Part shown: piece after piece, positions 43,910-53,119 of the stretch
Position numbering within the stretch: the stretch's first letter is position 1
Layout of the letters: each line of letters begins with the position of its first letter
NCBI GenBank assembly: GCA_905339165.1
Contig: CAJPFH010000003.1
Location: forward strand, 116,226-180,225
DNA: 64,000 bases
Direction: 5' to 3'
Source: Flavobacteriales bacterium
GTDB lineage: Bacteria > Bacteroidota > Bacteroidia > Flavobacteriales_E > Vicingaceae
Notes under the pieces: generated by a model
Databases searched by the model: none
Seen by the model: the letters and a program-made list of their open reading frames with translations, nothing else
What the model was told of the DNA's origin: nothing
Program-made: the position numbers and the translations under genes

Positions 43910-44553
43910 TTGCCTGCATTTTTTTCAACGGGGAAGATTTTTTTTAGAAGCATCCAATGGTAACATATCGGGTATACAACAAGAGCAGAACAAACCCCAA
44001 TGGTACTACCTACCACTACATCTACTAAAAAGTGTTGAGATAAATACATTCTGGAATAAGCCGCCAATAATGCGTACAGTAAAAGAAAGAGTTGCAATTT
44101 AGCTTTACTTCCCGATAAAACAAGACAGGTAGCCAAACAAAAAGCTCCTGCTGTGTGGCCAGATGGAAAACTAAAATACCCGTGAATATCTACTCCCGGA
44201 ACAATGTATAAATTAGACAGGTCGTTAAAAAAAACACTGGGCCTTAATTGTTCATGGTAAATCACTTTTTTTAAAATTTGGGTTATAGCCGATGATATGC
44301 CAAAAGATACCAAAATAAAGAGGCTTCTTTCTTTGTTGAAAGCGAAAAATAGAATTCCAATAAAAAGAATTAAAAAGCCATCGGCTAAATGAGTAAAATA
44401 TTTAAAAAAGAAATCGAAAAAGGCAGAATGAAAGCGATTAATAAATAAGTGAATAGAGGCTTTGTCAAAAAAAAGCAAAAGGCATAAAGAAAATGCTAAA
44501 ATAATGATATAGGGGATAAAGAAAATGGCATTTTTTCTGAGTAAACTCCTCAT
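43906..44553 (-). CDS. PAP2-family membrane phosphatase
   Basis: 215 residues, five to six membrane segments. Three PAP2 motifs: KKVIYHEQLRP (K-x6-RP), PSGHTAG and SRMYLSQHFLVDVV. It removes phosphate from a lipid pyrophosphate such as undecaprenyl-PP, or a lipid A/phospholipid phosphate, at the outer face of the inner membrane. Overlaps GT39 by 4 bp and lies 18 bp downstream of the START-like gene, so the three share a transcript. Confidence 0.92.
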   Translation of the reverse strand: MRSLLRKNAIFFIPYIIILAFSLCLLLFFDKASIHLFINRFHSAFFDFFFKYFTHLADGFLILFIGILFFAFNKERSLFILVSFGISSAITQILKKVIYHEQLRPSVFFNDLSNLYIVPGVDIHGYFSFPSGHTAGAFCLATCLVLSGSKAKLQLFLLLYALLAAYSRMYLSQHFLVDVVVGSTIGVCSALVVYPICYHWMLLKKIFPVEKNAGK

Positions 44554-44571
44554 TCGTAGAAGCGAAAAAAA

Positions 44572-44958
44572 TTAAGAGCCTAGCACCTGAAGCAATTTTG
44601 AAATTTGAGCATTCCAAAGTTGTACTGCATCTTCCATTTCATTTTCTTCGGCAAAATCGGTAATGATTAAGGATACATCTTTCGTTAGTTCGTCAATTTG
44701 AATTTTCATCTCAAAAAATGCATCGTTGTCAATATCATCTTCCCATTTAAAGCGAATAAATGCCCCTTGTTTTTTTGAAATGATGTGAGCTGTAGCGCGG
44801 GTGTCATCATCCCAAATAAACTCCATTTCATCTCCTCTGGAGTTAATATCGTCTGCAAACCACTCGGAAAGGCCGCTTATAGTACTTAAGTAATTGTATA
44901 GAAGTTTAGGAGAAGCGTTTACCTGATATTCCAGTTCGTATATTTTTTTATTCGCCAT
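44572..44958 (-). CDS. START-like (SRPBCC fold) protein
   Basis: 128 residues: beta-alpha grip with YELEYQVNASPKLLYNYLST, LSEWFADDIN, EFIWDDDTRA and RFKWEDDIDNDAFFEM in order, matching the Bacteroidota START-like family. Acidic; no membrane helix; binds a hydrophobic ligand in related proteins, ligand unknown here. First gene of the START-PAP2-GT39 unit. Confidence 0.85.
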   Translation of the reverse strand: MANKKIYELEYQVNASPKLLYNYLSTISGLSEWFADDINSRGDEMEFIWDDDTRATAHIISKKQGAFIRFKWEDDIDNDAFFEMKIQIDELTKDVSLIITDFAEENEMEDAVQLWNAQISKLLQVLGS

Positions 44959-45064
44959 GAGTTAAGGTTAAGAACTAAACAGAAAATACTGTATTCAAAT
45001 ATTGCTGCAAAATACACTTAAAAGATTAAATATCAAAAAATATTTTAAAAAATAACAAAAAACC

Positions 45065-45072
45065 TATATTTG
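45065..45072 (+). promoter_or_regulatory. Candidate minus-7 box TATATTTG for the tRNA gene
   Basis: TAnnTTTG match ending 12 bp upstream of the tRNA 5-prime end. No minus-33 TTG at standard spacing in this A-rich stretch. Confidence 0.5.
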
Positions 45073-45084
45073 CAGCCTAAAATT

Positions 45085-45158
45085 GGCGAGGTAGCTCAGG
45101 TGGTTAGAGCGCAGGATTCATAACCCTGAGGTCGGGGGTTCAAATCCCCCCCTCGCTA
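45085..45158 (+). tRNA. tRNA with CAU anticodon (probably elongator tRNA-Met)
   Basis: 74 nt cloverleaf without encoded CCA. Acceptor 45085-45091 pairs with 45151-45157 (first pair G-U), discriminator A. D arm GCTC/GAGC, anticodon loop TTCATAA (anticodon CAT), T arm GGGGG/CCCCC with TTCAAAT loop. The intact first base pair and GAGC D stem argue against the initiator. A lysidine-modified tRNA-Ile2 also carries CAU and cannot be excluded. One A-C mismatch (31/39) closes the anticodon stem. Confidence 0.93.
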
Positions 45159-45176
45159 CAAAGTGTTTTTGGTGGT

Positions 45177-45845
45177 TTAGTCTTTTCCCAATTCTATTTT
45201 TTCGCCTAAAAATTTGGGTTCTTTTCCGGTAATTAAATCAATAAATACTTTAATGCGGGCAAAGTATTCTCGTAGGTTGGTTTTAAATCCGTAATAGGCA
45301 TCAACATCTCTGGCATTAAATCCGATGGCTTCGATATGGTGTTTTCTTGCTAAAAAAACAGCCCGTTCGTTGTGAAATTTTTGAGAAACAATAATGAACT
45401 CCTTTTGTCCGAAAATTTCTTTGCAACGCACCACAGAATCGAGGGTTCTGAAACCGGCATAATCTAAGTAAATTACGGAGTCGGGTATACCTAATTTAAT
45501 GAGCTCTTTTTTCATGGTGTTGGGTTCATTGTATTGCATGGTGCTATTATCGCCACTTACTATAATGTAGGTTACTTTACGGGTTTTGTAAAGCAATGCG
45601 GCCGCCTGTATTCTGTAAAAAAAGTATAAATTTTTTTCTCCATTGCTTCGGTATTTTGAGGTTCCCAATACTAATGCAGCTTTATGGCTTGGAACGGTAT
45701 TTAAATCGGAATATAACAAGTTTTTTGTTTGATTAGTGATGCTTAGGTTGGCCCAAAGGCTTAACAGAATAAATGATAGAGCAGAGGTTATAAAATGCCA
45801 TTTTTTTCTTTTAACGAAATAAAATATTTTTTTTAAATACCTCAT
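45177..45845 (-). CDS. SanA/YdcF-like DUF218 envelope protein
   Basis: 222 residues with a single N-terminal membrane helix (FITSALSFILLSLWANLSI) and a DUF218 domain: AALVLGTSKY (about 55-64), YIIVSGDNS, EPNTMKKELIKLGIPDSVIYLDYAGFRTLDSV and the FIIVSQKFHNERA motif. Closest in layout to SanA, which affects envelope permeability in E. coli. Anchored in the inner membrane. Third gene of the murB/FemAB-like/SanA run (26-bp gap). Confidence 0.88.
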   Translation of the reverse strand: MRYLKKIFYFVKRKKWHFITSALSFILLSLWANLSITNQTKNLLYSDLNTVPSHKAALVLGTSKYRSNGEKNLYFFYRIQAAALLYKTRKVTYIIVSGDNSTMQYNEPNTMKKELIKLGIPDSVIYLDYAGFRTLDSVVRCKEIFGQKEFIIVSQKFHNERAVFLARKHHIEAIGFNARDVDAYYGFKTNLREYFARIKVFIDLITGKEPKFLGEKIELGKD

Positions 45846-45871
45846 TGAATTACTTTTTCTTATCGTAGCTT

Positions 45872-46759
45872 CTAAATTGAAAATACTTTTTTAGTGTAAA
45901 TAGGGTACAACTCTGTTTCTGCGTTAAATCCCTCATAAAATCGTGCCACATTTTGAATTTCAGAGCCTTCAAAGTCTAGTAGAATATGGTGGGTTGCATT
46001 TTTTTTACACAATTCGTTAATTAAAAGAAACATGGCTTTTTGTTTTTTTCCTTCCGGGCTGGTGGCCGGTGCAATATATATGATTCTATTTTTTTCTTTT
46101 AATAAGTGTGCAAACGCAAGCATCTGGCCCTGTACGGAATGAACGCTCCATGTTTCGCCCATATTGTTTTTTGCGGTGGTGTTTATTATTTTTTCCAATA
46201 AAAGATTTGTTTTTTTAGAATGTTCAATCGGATTGTTTTCTTTGTAAAACAGAGCATATTCAGTAGCAGAATGAACATTTATTTTAATTTGTAAATAATT
46301 TTTATCTGCTTGTTTTATATTTCTTTTGGTGTTTTCTGTAAAACGGGAAAATAATTCTTGGTAGGGTTTATTGAGATTTAATATGCAATTTTTTCTGGTT
46401 TTTATAGACTTTATACTTTGTGCCGCAAGGCATTTATAATTAAGTTGAGTGGAAATATACACGAATTTTTTGGGTATATTTTTTAAAAAAGTTTGAATTA
46501 AATCGTTGTCAATATTGTTGGCTGTAAAAATACCAAGTTGTTGTGTAAAATAAGGCTGATAGATATATGGTAAGCCAAATTTAAAAGCGTAAGGTAAGGG
46601 CATTACGGCTTCGTAATGGTTTAATACTAATCCTCCCCAATTTTTGCAAACTATATTTAGATAATAGGTGTAGGCATAGGGTAGGCTGCATTGGGAAGAA
46701 GCGATACACCGGTTCCATTTTTTTATATCAATTTTTTCTTTGTTAAGGTATTGTATCAA
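45872..46759 (-). CDS. Predicted FemAB/GNAT-fold acyltransferase-like protein
   Basis: 295 residues. No membrane helix or signal. The second half has a GNAT-type acceptor pattern (FTENTKRNIKQADKN then YKENNPIEHSKKTNLLLEKIINT, QMLAFAHLLKEKNRIIYIAPATSPEGKKQKAMFLL, ILLDFEGSEIQNVARFYEGFNA), resembling the FemAB-type C-terminal domain. It may ligate an amino acid or acyl group in cell-wall or lipid synthesis; the neighbour murB supports a peptidoglycan-related context but substrate is unknown. 29 bp after murB. Confidence 0.65.
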   Translation of the reverse strand: MIQYLNKEKIDIKKWNRCIASSQCSLPYAYTYYLNIVCKNWGGLVLNHYEAVMPLPYAFKFGLPYIYQPYFTQQLGIFTANNIDNDLIQTFLKNIPKKFVYISTQLNYKCLAAQSIKSIKTRKNCILNLNKPYQELFSRFTENTKRNIKQADKNYLQIKINVHSATEYALFYKENNPIEHSKKTNLLLEKIINTTAKNNMGETWSVHSVQGQMLAFAHLLKEKNRIIYIAPATSPEGKKQKAMFLLINELCKKNATHHILLDFEGSEIQNVARFYEGFNAETELYPIYTKKVFSI

Positions 46760-46788
46760 TGGTAAAAAGTTAAGTTAAATTGGGAGGT

Positions 46789-47805
46789 TTAAATGATGTT
46801 TACTTCCTTTTCAAGTTCAATATGAAATGTGTCTTTTACAGAGGCAATGATGCGGTTGGCTAATTCAAGAATGTCTTTTCCACTGGCATTGCCGTAGTTC
46901 ACTAATACAAGAGCTTGTTTTGTATGTACTCCGCAGTTTTTTATTGTTTTTCCTTTCCACCCACATTTTTCTATAAGCCACCCGGCTGCCAGTTTGCAAT
47001 GGGTAGAGTTTACTGTATAAATGGGAATATCGGGATAATGTTCTTTCAACTCTTTTGCTATTTTTATAGGCACTACAGGGTTTTTAAAGAAACTTCCGGC
47101 ATTTCCTATTTCGATAGGGTTGGGCAATTTGCTTTTTCTAATTCGGCAAACGGCATCGGATATTGCCCGAATACTTAGTTCTTTAATGCCCATTTTGTCT
47201 AATTCCTCTTCAATCGATCCGTATGTAACGGTATAATTTGGTTTTTTATTCAGCTTAAAAACCACATGTGTAATTATAAATTGATTTTTATAAGAGGTTT
47301 TAAAAACGCTGCTTCGATAATCGAATTTGCACGAAGAATTATCAAATACTTGTGTTTGCCCACTGCTCAAATGAATAGTTTCTACTTCATGTATTAAATC
47401 CTTAACTTCTACACCATAGGCACCTATATTTTGCATTGGGCTAGCTCCCACGCAGCCAGGAATGAGCGAAAGATTTTCTAATCCTGCGTAGTTATTTTCG
47501 ATGCAGTACAAAACAAAACGATGCCAGTTTTCTCCGGCCGATGCTTTAATAAAATAATGTTCTAGTGTTTCTTGTATTAGGCGAATGCCTTTTAATTGGT
47601 TCTTTAAAACAATACCATCAAAATGGTCGGTTAAAAGAATATTACTGCCACCGCCAAGAATTAATTGTGGTATATTTTGAAATTTTTTTTCATGAATAAA
47701 TTCGTAAATATTTTCGGTGCTTTCCAACTCGGTAAAATACATAGCGTTGGCATCGATATTAAAAGTATTATAGGGTTTTAAGGAAATGTTTTCTTTAATT
47801 TTCAT
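46789..47805 (-). CDS. murB: UDP-N-acetylenolpyruvoylglucosamine reductase
   Basis: 338 residues, the E. coli-like type I size. FAD-binding LGGGSNILLTDHFDGIV (about 50-66), PGCVGASPMQNIGAYGVE, the catalytic region FDYRSSVFKT and the serine in IGNAGSFFKNP, with a final Glu in the C-terminal domain. Reduces the enolpyruvyl group on UDP-GlcNAc with NADPH to give UDP-MurNAc in the cytoplasm. First gene of a three-gene run with the FemAB-like and SanA-like genes. Confidence 0.97.
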   Translation of the reverse strand: MKIKENISLKPYNTFNIDANAMYFTELESTENIYEFIHEKKFQNIPQLILGGGSNILLTDHFDGIVLKNQLKGIRLIQETLEHYFIKASAGENWHRFVLYCIENNYAGLENLSLIPGCVGASPMQNIGAYGVEVKDLIHEVETIHLSSGQTQVFDNSSCKFDYRSSVFKTSYKNQFIITHVVFKLNKKPNYTVTYGSIEEELDKMGIKELSIRAISDAVCRIRKSKLPNPIEIGNAGSFFKNPVVPIKIAKELKEHYPDIPIYTVNSTHCKLAAGWLIEKCGWKGKTIKNCGVHTKQALVLVNYGNASGKDILELANRIIASVKDTFHIELEKEVNII

Positions 47806-47808
47806 ATG

Positions 47809-47816
47809 CGAATTTA
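47809..47816 (-). promoter_or_regulatory. Candidate minus-7 box TAAATTCG for murB
   Basis: One mismatch to TAnnTTTG on the minus strand, 3 bp before the murB ATG; use would make the transcript leaderless. Confidence 0.3.
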
Positions 47817-47907
47817 CGATTCCGTATCATATAATTGTTTTTGCAATAAAATTACAGTTTCAATAGTTTTCTGATTCTATTTGGCCATATAATACTATTT
47901 TAGCGTT

Positions 47908-49008
47908 ATGAAAAAAAAGCATGTGGTGGTATCGGTTACCAATCATTTGGTTGCAGATCAGCGTGTTCACAGGACATGTACAACCTTGCATTCTATGGGT
48001 TTTAAGGTTACGTTGGTAGGAAGAAAATGGCCTTCGGATTTTTTGCTTCAACCGCGTTCGTATACTACCAAAAGATTTTTATTGCCAATAAACAAAGGCT
48101 TTTTATTTTATGCTTTTTATAATATTCGTTTATTTTTTTATTTGCTTTTTACAAATGCCGATGTGCTGCTTTCTAATGATTTAGATACGTTGCCTGCCAA
48201 CTTTCTTGTATCTCGGATAAAACGAATACCCTTAGTATATGATAGTCATGAATATTTTACGGAAGTTCCGGAATTAATGAATCGACCCGGTGTAAAAAGG
48301 TGTTGGGAAAAAATAGAAAGCCTCATTTTGCCTCGTATTATAAATGCATTTACAGTGAGTGATTCCATAGCGGAAGCATACAAAAGAAAATATAATATAG
48401 CGTTTGAAGTAATACGAAATGTGCCTGAATATGTTCAGAATATCATTCCTGAAGTAATTTATGACGAAAACATTATACTCTATCAGGGAGCATTAAATGT
48501 AGGTAGGGGACTCGAAAAATTAATTGAAGCAATGTACTTTGTTGAGAATGCAACATTGCAGATTATTGGCGATGGCGATATTACGAATGAGTTGAAAGAA
48601 CTCGTTGTTAAAAAAAAGCTAAATCATAAAGTTGTATTTATCGGAAAAGTTTCTTTTGAGAATTTACGAGATTACACCCGTAAGGCCACGATAGGTGTTT
48701 CGTTAGAAGAAGACATGGGGTTAAACTATCGCTTTGCACTTCCTAATAAATTATTTGATTACATACATGCCGGACTACCGGTATTGGTATCGCCTTTGCC
48801 CGAGATGAAAAAAATGGTAGAACAATATAATATAGGAATTGTTTTAAGTAAACATACCGAAACAGAAATAGCATCAGCTTTAAATCAAATGCTTAGTCAT
48901 AAAAAAGAACTGAATCAATGGAAAGCAAATGCAAAGGCCGCAGCCCAAAATCTTTGCTGGCAAAAAGAAGAAATAAAGTTAAAAACTATTTTTGCAACCT
49001 TTGTCTGA
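47908..49008 (+). CDS. Glycosyltransferase family 4 (GT-B)
   Basis: 366 residues. GT-B fold; N-terminal VVSVTNHLVADQRVHRTCTTLHSMGFKVTLVG, DVLLSNDLDTLPANF and YDSHEYFTEVPEL are typical of a Bacteroidota GT4 group. C-terminal region ILYQGALNVGRGLEKLIEAM, IGDGD, and PNKLFDYIHAGLPVLVSPLPEM, with a DY...G motif for the nucleotide sugar. Followed 1 bp later by a second GT, so the pair is cotranscribed. Product glycan unknown. Confidence 0.88.
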   Translation: MKKKHVVVSVTNHLVADQRVHRTCTTLHSMGFKVTLVGRKWPSDFLLQPRSYTTKRFLLPINKGFLFYAFYNIRLFFYLLFTNADVLLSNDLDTLPANFLVSRIKRIPLVYDSHEYFTEVPELMNRPGVKRCWEKIESLILPRIINAFTVSDSIAEAYKRKYNIAFEVIRNVPEYVQNIIPEVIYDENIILYQGALNVGRGLEKLIEAMYFVENATLQIIGDGDITNELKELVVKKKLNHKVVFIGKVSFENLRDYTRKATIGVSLEEDMGLNYRFALPNKLFDYIHAGLPVLVSPLPEMKKMVEQYNIGIVLSKHTETEIASALNQMLSHKKELNQWKANAKAAAQNLCWQKEEIKLKTIFATFV

Positions 49009-49009
49009 T

Positions 49010-50119
49010 ATGCATATCCACTTAATATCCTTTGATGTGCCTTTTCCTCCCAATTATGGAGGAGTAATCGATATATATTATAAATTAAAAAAACTAAAAG
49101 AAAACAATGTAAGCGTAACACTTCATTGCTTTGAATATGGTAGAGGAGAGCAGAACGAATTAAACGAGTTATGCAAAGAAGTTTTTTACTATAAAAGAAA
49201 GTCGGGATTGCTTTACCAGTTTTCGTTTTTACCCTATATTGTTATAACCAGAAGCAATAATCAATTATTGAAAAATGTATTAAAAGACTCTTCTCCTATA
49301 TTTTTTGAAGGAATACACTGTTGTTATTTATTAAACCATAAAGCTCTGCAACAAAGAAAAAAGATAGTACGCATGCATAATGTAGAGAGTGATTACTATC
49401 TAGGCTTAGCACGTTCAGAGAAAAACCTTTTCAAAAAAATATTTTTTAAACTAGAAGCTTTCAAATTAAAATGGTTTGAGCAAAAGCTTCAATACGCAAA
49501 CCTTGTGTTTGCTATATCACTTAACGATAAGAATTATTTTTTATCTTTTCATAATAACGTACAAATTCTTCCTCCGTTTCATCCTTTTAATTACGTAATC
49601 AGCACACCCGGAAAAAGTACCTTTTGTTTATACCACGGAAACTTGGCTGTTTCAGAAAACAATGAGGCCGCCCTATATTTAACCGAGAAAATTTTTAACG
49701 ATTTGGAGGCAACACTAATTATTGCAGGGAATGCCCCCTCTAGTGAGTTAAAAAATGCCGTAAAAAAATATAAAAACATTCAATTGCTCCCCGATGTTGG
49801 TACCGAAGACATTTGGAAATTGGTTAGCAATGCACACATTAATGTACTTCCAACTTTTCAGAACACAGGAGTAAAACTTAAGCTACTGGTTGCACTATAT
49901 ACCGGCAGATTTTGCTTGGTAAATAATCCAATGGTTGAGAACACAGGCTTGGAGAGAAATTGCGAAATAGCCAATAGCTCTGAAAAAATGAAACAAAAAA
50001 TAATCGAATTGCTCAGCCAACATTTTTCAGAAATGGATATTAAACAAAGAAGTCAGAATTTAGAAAATAATTATTCTTCAGATATGGCAATTTCACAAGT
50101 TATCAATGCCTTACAATAG
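49010..50119 (+). CDS. Glycosyltransferase (GT-B) of the same pair
   Basis: 369 residues from the ATG at 49010, one base after the previous stop; the longer frame from 48992 (TTG) is not preferred. Starts MHIHLISFDVPFPPNYGGVID, with FYKRKSGLLYQF and later VRMHNVESDYY and NVLPTFQNTGVKLKLLVALYTGRF motifs, a GT4-like fold. Many Cys and Phe; no membrane helix. Works with the upstream GT, presumably on the same glycan. Confidence 0.85.
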   Translation: MHIHLISFDVPFPPNYGGVIDIYYKLKKLKENNVSVTLHCFEYGRGEQNELNELCKEVFYYKRKSGLLYQFSFLPYIVITRSNNQLLKNVLKDSSPIFFEGIHCCYLLNHKALQQRKKIVRMHNVESDYYLGLARSEKNLFKKIFFKLEAFKLKWFEQKLQYANLVFAISLNDKNYFLSFHNNVQILPPFHPFNYVISTPGKSTFCLYHGNLAVSENNEAALYLTEKIFNDLEATLIIAGNAPSSELKNAVKKYKNIQLLPDVGTEDIWKLVSNAHINVLPTFQNTGVKLKLLVALYTGRFCLVNNPMVENTGLERNCEIANSSEKMKQKIIELLSQHFSEMDIKQRSQNLENNYSSDMAISQVINALQ

Positions 50120-50185
50120 GAAACTCTGTTTTTTATGATTTGAGTATAAAAATTTTGTAACTTGCACCGTTATTTCGAAAAAAGC

Positions 50186-52273
50186 ATGAAGGTTAAAGAA
50201 AAAAAAATATATTATTCTGTACTTGTTTTTTTATTTTCAGCCAATAGCCTTTTTGCTTCAAATCAAACTATAGACAGTTTATTGCAGGTTTTACCCCAAG
50301 CCAAATCTGATAAAGATAAAATAGAAGTTATATTACAACTTGCTTCAGAAACAGTGAATACCAAGAGTGAAGATGCTTTAAGGTATTCCAATGATGCACT
50401 AAAATTAGCTCAAAAAATAGAAAACAAATTTTTAATTGGCCGAAGCTACCAAAAAATAGGAGAGTGCTATTTAAACAAAGCAGATTATCAAAATGCCCAA
50501 AATAATTTATACCGTTCCATAACCATTTATAAGCAACTTAACGAAGATCAATTTCTGGCAGAAACTTATACCACAGTAGGCAATTGTTTTTATTTTAAAG
50601 GTGATTACTTAGAGGCCATCAATTGGTTTATTAAATGCAAAGAAATTTCAGAGAAAATAAAAAACAATAAACTAATTCTCGATTGTATGATAAACATAGG
50701 GCTAATATACAACGATATTGGTCAATATGAAAAAGCAATGGTGAATTTTGAAGAAGCCGTTAAAATTGCCAAAGCAAAAAAAGATAATAAACACATAGCG
50801 GTAATATACAACAGCATAGGTTTAATAAAAGATAAAAACGGAAAATTAAGAGATGCCTTAAGCTACTATAAAGATGCTTTGCAAAATTGTCCTGAAAACG
50901 AATTCAAATTAAGAGCACAACTATTTAACAACATTGGAGGAATAATGAACCGTTTTAATGCTCGCGATACAGCCGAAAAATATTTAACAGAAGCTTTACT
51001 GATTAGGCAAAAAATTGGAGACAAATTTGGTATGGCACAAACCAATATTACTCTTTCTCGCCTGATGTACGACTGGAAAAAATTTCCTAAAGCAAAGGAA
51101 TACGCATTAAAAGGAATTAGCAGTGCCGAACCATTAGGAATGAAAGAAATTGTACTCGATGCCAGTCAAATTCTTTCCAATGTGTATTTGTTAGAGAACA
51201 ACTACCAAAAAGCATTCGAGTACTATAAAAGATATATATCATTAAAAGATTCTTTGTATAACACTTCCAGTACATATATTTCTCAATTAGAAGAAAAATA
51301 CGAGAGTGAAAGAAAAGAAAGTCAAATAAAACAACTAGAATTAAATAACCAGTTACAGCAATCGGAAATAAGTAGAAAACAAAGCATGATTTACTTTTCA
51401 GGAGGAATCCTTGCTGTAATTGCTATTTTAACCTTTGTGCTTTACAGTAGATATCAACTAAAAAACAAAGCAAACAATTTGCTTACATTACAAAAACAAG
51501 AAATAGAAGCTAAAAACAAAGAAATAGTAGATAGCATTAACTATGCCCAGAAAATACAGCAGGCATTGTTAACAAACAAAGAGGTTTTTACCGAATCATT
51601 TAAAGATAGTTTTATTTTTTTTAAACCTAGGGATATTGTAAGCGGTGATTTTTACTGGGCACACAAAACAAATGATAATTTTTATTTTGCAGTAGCCGAT
51701 TGTACAGGGCACGGGGTTCCCGGAGCATTTATGAGCTTATTAGGCATTAATTACATCAATCAAATTGTAAATGAAATGAAAATACAAATGCCCAATGAGG
51801 CACTTAATGTATTGCGAGAAAAGATTGTCGTATCACTCAAATCGTCCGATCCGGATTACCAGGGGGCCGATGGAATGGACATTTCCTTAGGAAGAATAGA
51901 CGTTAAGTCTAAAAAATTATACTATGCCTCGGCAAATCATAAAAATTATATTGCTAAAAACGGAGAAATACTCACTCTGCAGTACGATAATATACCGGTA
52001 GGAAATTATTTTGGCCACGAAAAACCTTTTAATTTATACACGGTCGATTTAGCCGAAGGAGACACTTTGTATTTTTCTACCGATGGGTATGCCGACCAGT
52101 TTGGCGGAGAAACAGGAAAAAAGTTTAAAACCAGAAACCTAAAAAAAATGTTATCGGAATTATCTTATTTGCCAATGATAGAACAATTTTCGGCCATTCA
52201 AGAAAACTTCGAAAAATGGAAAGGCGAATACGAGCAGTTAGATGATATCTGCATCATTGGTGTTAAAATTTAA
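50186..52273 (+). CDS. TPR sensor protein with SpoIIE-type PP2C phosphatase
   Basis: 695 residues from ATG 50186, just before the signal peptide MKVKEKKIYYSVLVFLFSAN; the earlier TTG at 50162 is less likely. Periplasmic TPR repeats span about 25-380 (RSYQKIGECYLNKADYQNAQNNL, AVIYNSIGLIKDKNGKLRDAL), then a Lys/Glu coiled coil, one membrane helix near 410 (MIYFSGGILAVIAILTFVLYS), and a cytoplasmic SpoIIE phosphatase domain (VSGDFYWAHK, VADCTGHGVPGAFMSLLG, GADGMDISLG, STDGYADQFGG, LDDICIIGVKI) with Mg-binding Asp. It would remove phosphate from an anti-sigma antagonist or similar Ser/Thr-phosphoprotein; no partner gene is adjacent. Confidence 0.92.
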   Translation: MKVKEKKIYYSVLVFLFSANSLFASNQTIDSLLQVLPQAKSDKDKIEVILQLASETVNTKSEDALRYSNDALKLAQKIENKFLIGRSYQKIGECYLNKADYQNAQNNLYRSITIYKQLNEDQFLAETYTTVGNCFYFKGDYLEAINWFIKCKEISEKIKNNKLILDCMINIGLIYNDIGQYEKAMVNFEEAVKIAKAKKDNKHIAVIYNSIGLIKDKNGKLRDALSYYKDALQNCPENEFKLRAQLFNNIGGIMNRFNARDTAEKYLTEALLIRQKIGDKFGMAQTNITLSRLMYDWKKFPKAKEYALKGISSAEPLGMKEIVLDASQILSNVYLLENNYQKAFEYYKRYISLKDSLYNTSSTYISQLEEKYESERKESQIKQLELNNQLQQSEISRKQSMIYFSGGILAVIAILTFVLYSRYQLKNKANNLLTLQKQEIEAKNKEIVDSINYAQKIQQALLTNKEVFTESFKDSFIFFKPRDIVSGDFYWAHKTNDNFYFAVADCTGHGVPGAFMSLLGINYINQIVNEMKIQMPNEALNVLREKIVVSLKSSDPDYQGADGMDISLGRIDVKSKKLYYASANHKNYIAKNGEILTLQYDNIPVGNYFGHEKPFNLYTVDLAEGDTLYFSTDGYADQFGGETGKKFKTRNLKKMLSELSYLPMIEQFSAIQENFEKWKGEYEQLDDICIIGVKI

Positions 52274-52276
52274 TTC

Positions 52277-52942
52277 CTATACTATTAGTTTTCCCGCTTC
52301 GCAGCGCAATGTACGCGAAGGAAATTTCTCCATTATCGAATAATCGTGCGTAGCCATGATTACCGCTTTACCTTCATTACTAATTTTGAATAAAAGTTTC
52401 ATAATCTCTTCCGATGTTTCCGGGTCAAGATTTCCGGTAGGTTCATCGGCCAAAATTAATTCCGGGTTATTAAGCAAAGCTCGTGCAATAGCAATACGTT
52501 GTTGCTCACCACCCGAAAGTTCGTGTGGCATCTTATAGGCTTTTGTTCCAAGCCCTACGCTTTCTAATACTTCTATAGCCCTATGTTTTATTTTAGCTTT
52601 ATCTTTCCACCCCGTGGCTTTCAATACGAAAAATAAATTCTCTTCAACCGAACGGTCGGTTAGTAATTGAAAATCCTGAAAAACAATGCCTATTTTTCTT
52701 CTTAGATAAGGGATATTTTTTCTTTTCAATTTAAAAAGTTCAAACCCACAAACACTACCATTTCCCTCTTTTAAGGACAATTCTCCATATAAAGTTTTTA
52801 AAAAAGAACTTTTTCCGCTTCCTGTTTTTCCAATAAGATAGATAAACTCTCCTTTCTTTATCTCAATGTTTACTTCATAAAGAATAAGATTTGTATCTTG
52901 GAAAATTCTTACATCGCTGAGAGAAATAATAGTATCGGACAT
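52277..52942 (-). CDS. ftsE: FtsE-like ABC transporter ATP-binding protein
   Basis: 221 residues, the FtsE length. Walker A GKTGSGKSSFLK (about 37-48), Q-loop VFQDFQLLTDRSVEENL typical of FtsE, signature LSGGEQQRIAIARAL, Walker B LILADEPTGNLDP and switch His in MATHDY. FtsE with FtsX controls murein hydrolases at the septum. ftsX is not in the window. Convergent with the TPR-phosphatase, stops 3 bp apart, and no terminator seen. Confidence 0.85.
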   Translation of the reverse strand: MSDTIISLSDVRIFQDTNLILYEVNIEIKKGEFIYLIGKTGSGKSSFLKTLYGELSLKEGNGSVCGFELFKLKRKNIPYLRRKIGIVFQDFQLLTDRSVEENLFFVLKATGWKDKAKIKHRAIEVLESVGLGTKAYKMPHELSGGEQQRIAIARALLNNPELILADEPTGNLDPETSEEIMKLLFKISNEGKAVIMATHDYSIMEKFPSRTLRCEAGKLIV

Positions 52943-53119
52943 ATTATAGAGGGGGTGAAGGTTTTTCTGCCAACGATAAAGTTTCGTATTTCAGCAGAGA
53001 GGGACAACCTTTGTTTAAAATAATTTCAACATTTTTTCGTTGATAACTTAAACCCTCTTTTTAAAGGTAGTCTTTAATACTGTATAATTTTACCCCTTAC
53101 CATAGTAAAGCGATTATTC

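Noticed and set aside
47860..48051. 63-residue minus-strand frame over the GT4 start
   Set aside because: Lies opposite a well-supported glycosyltransferase with no promoter or signal peptide.
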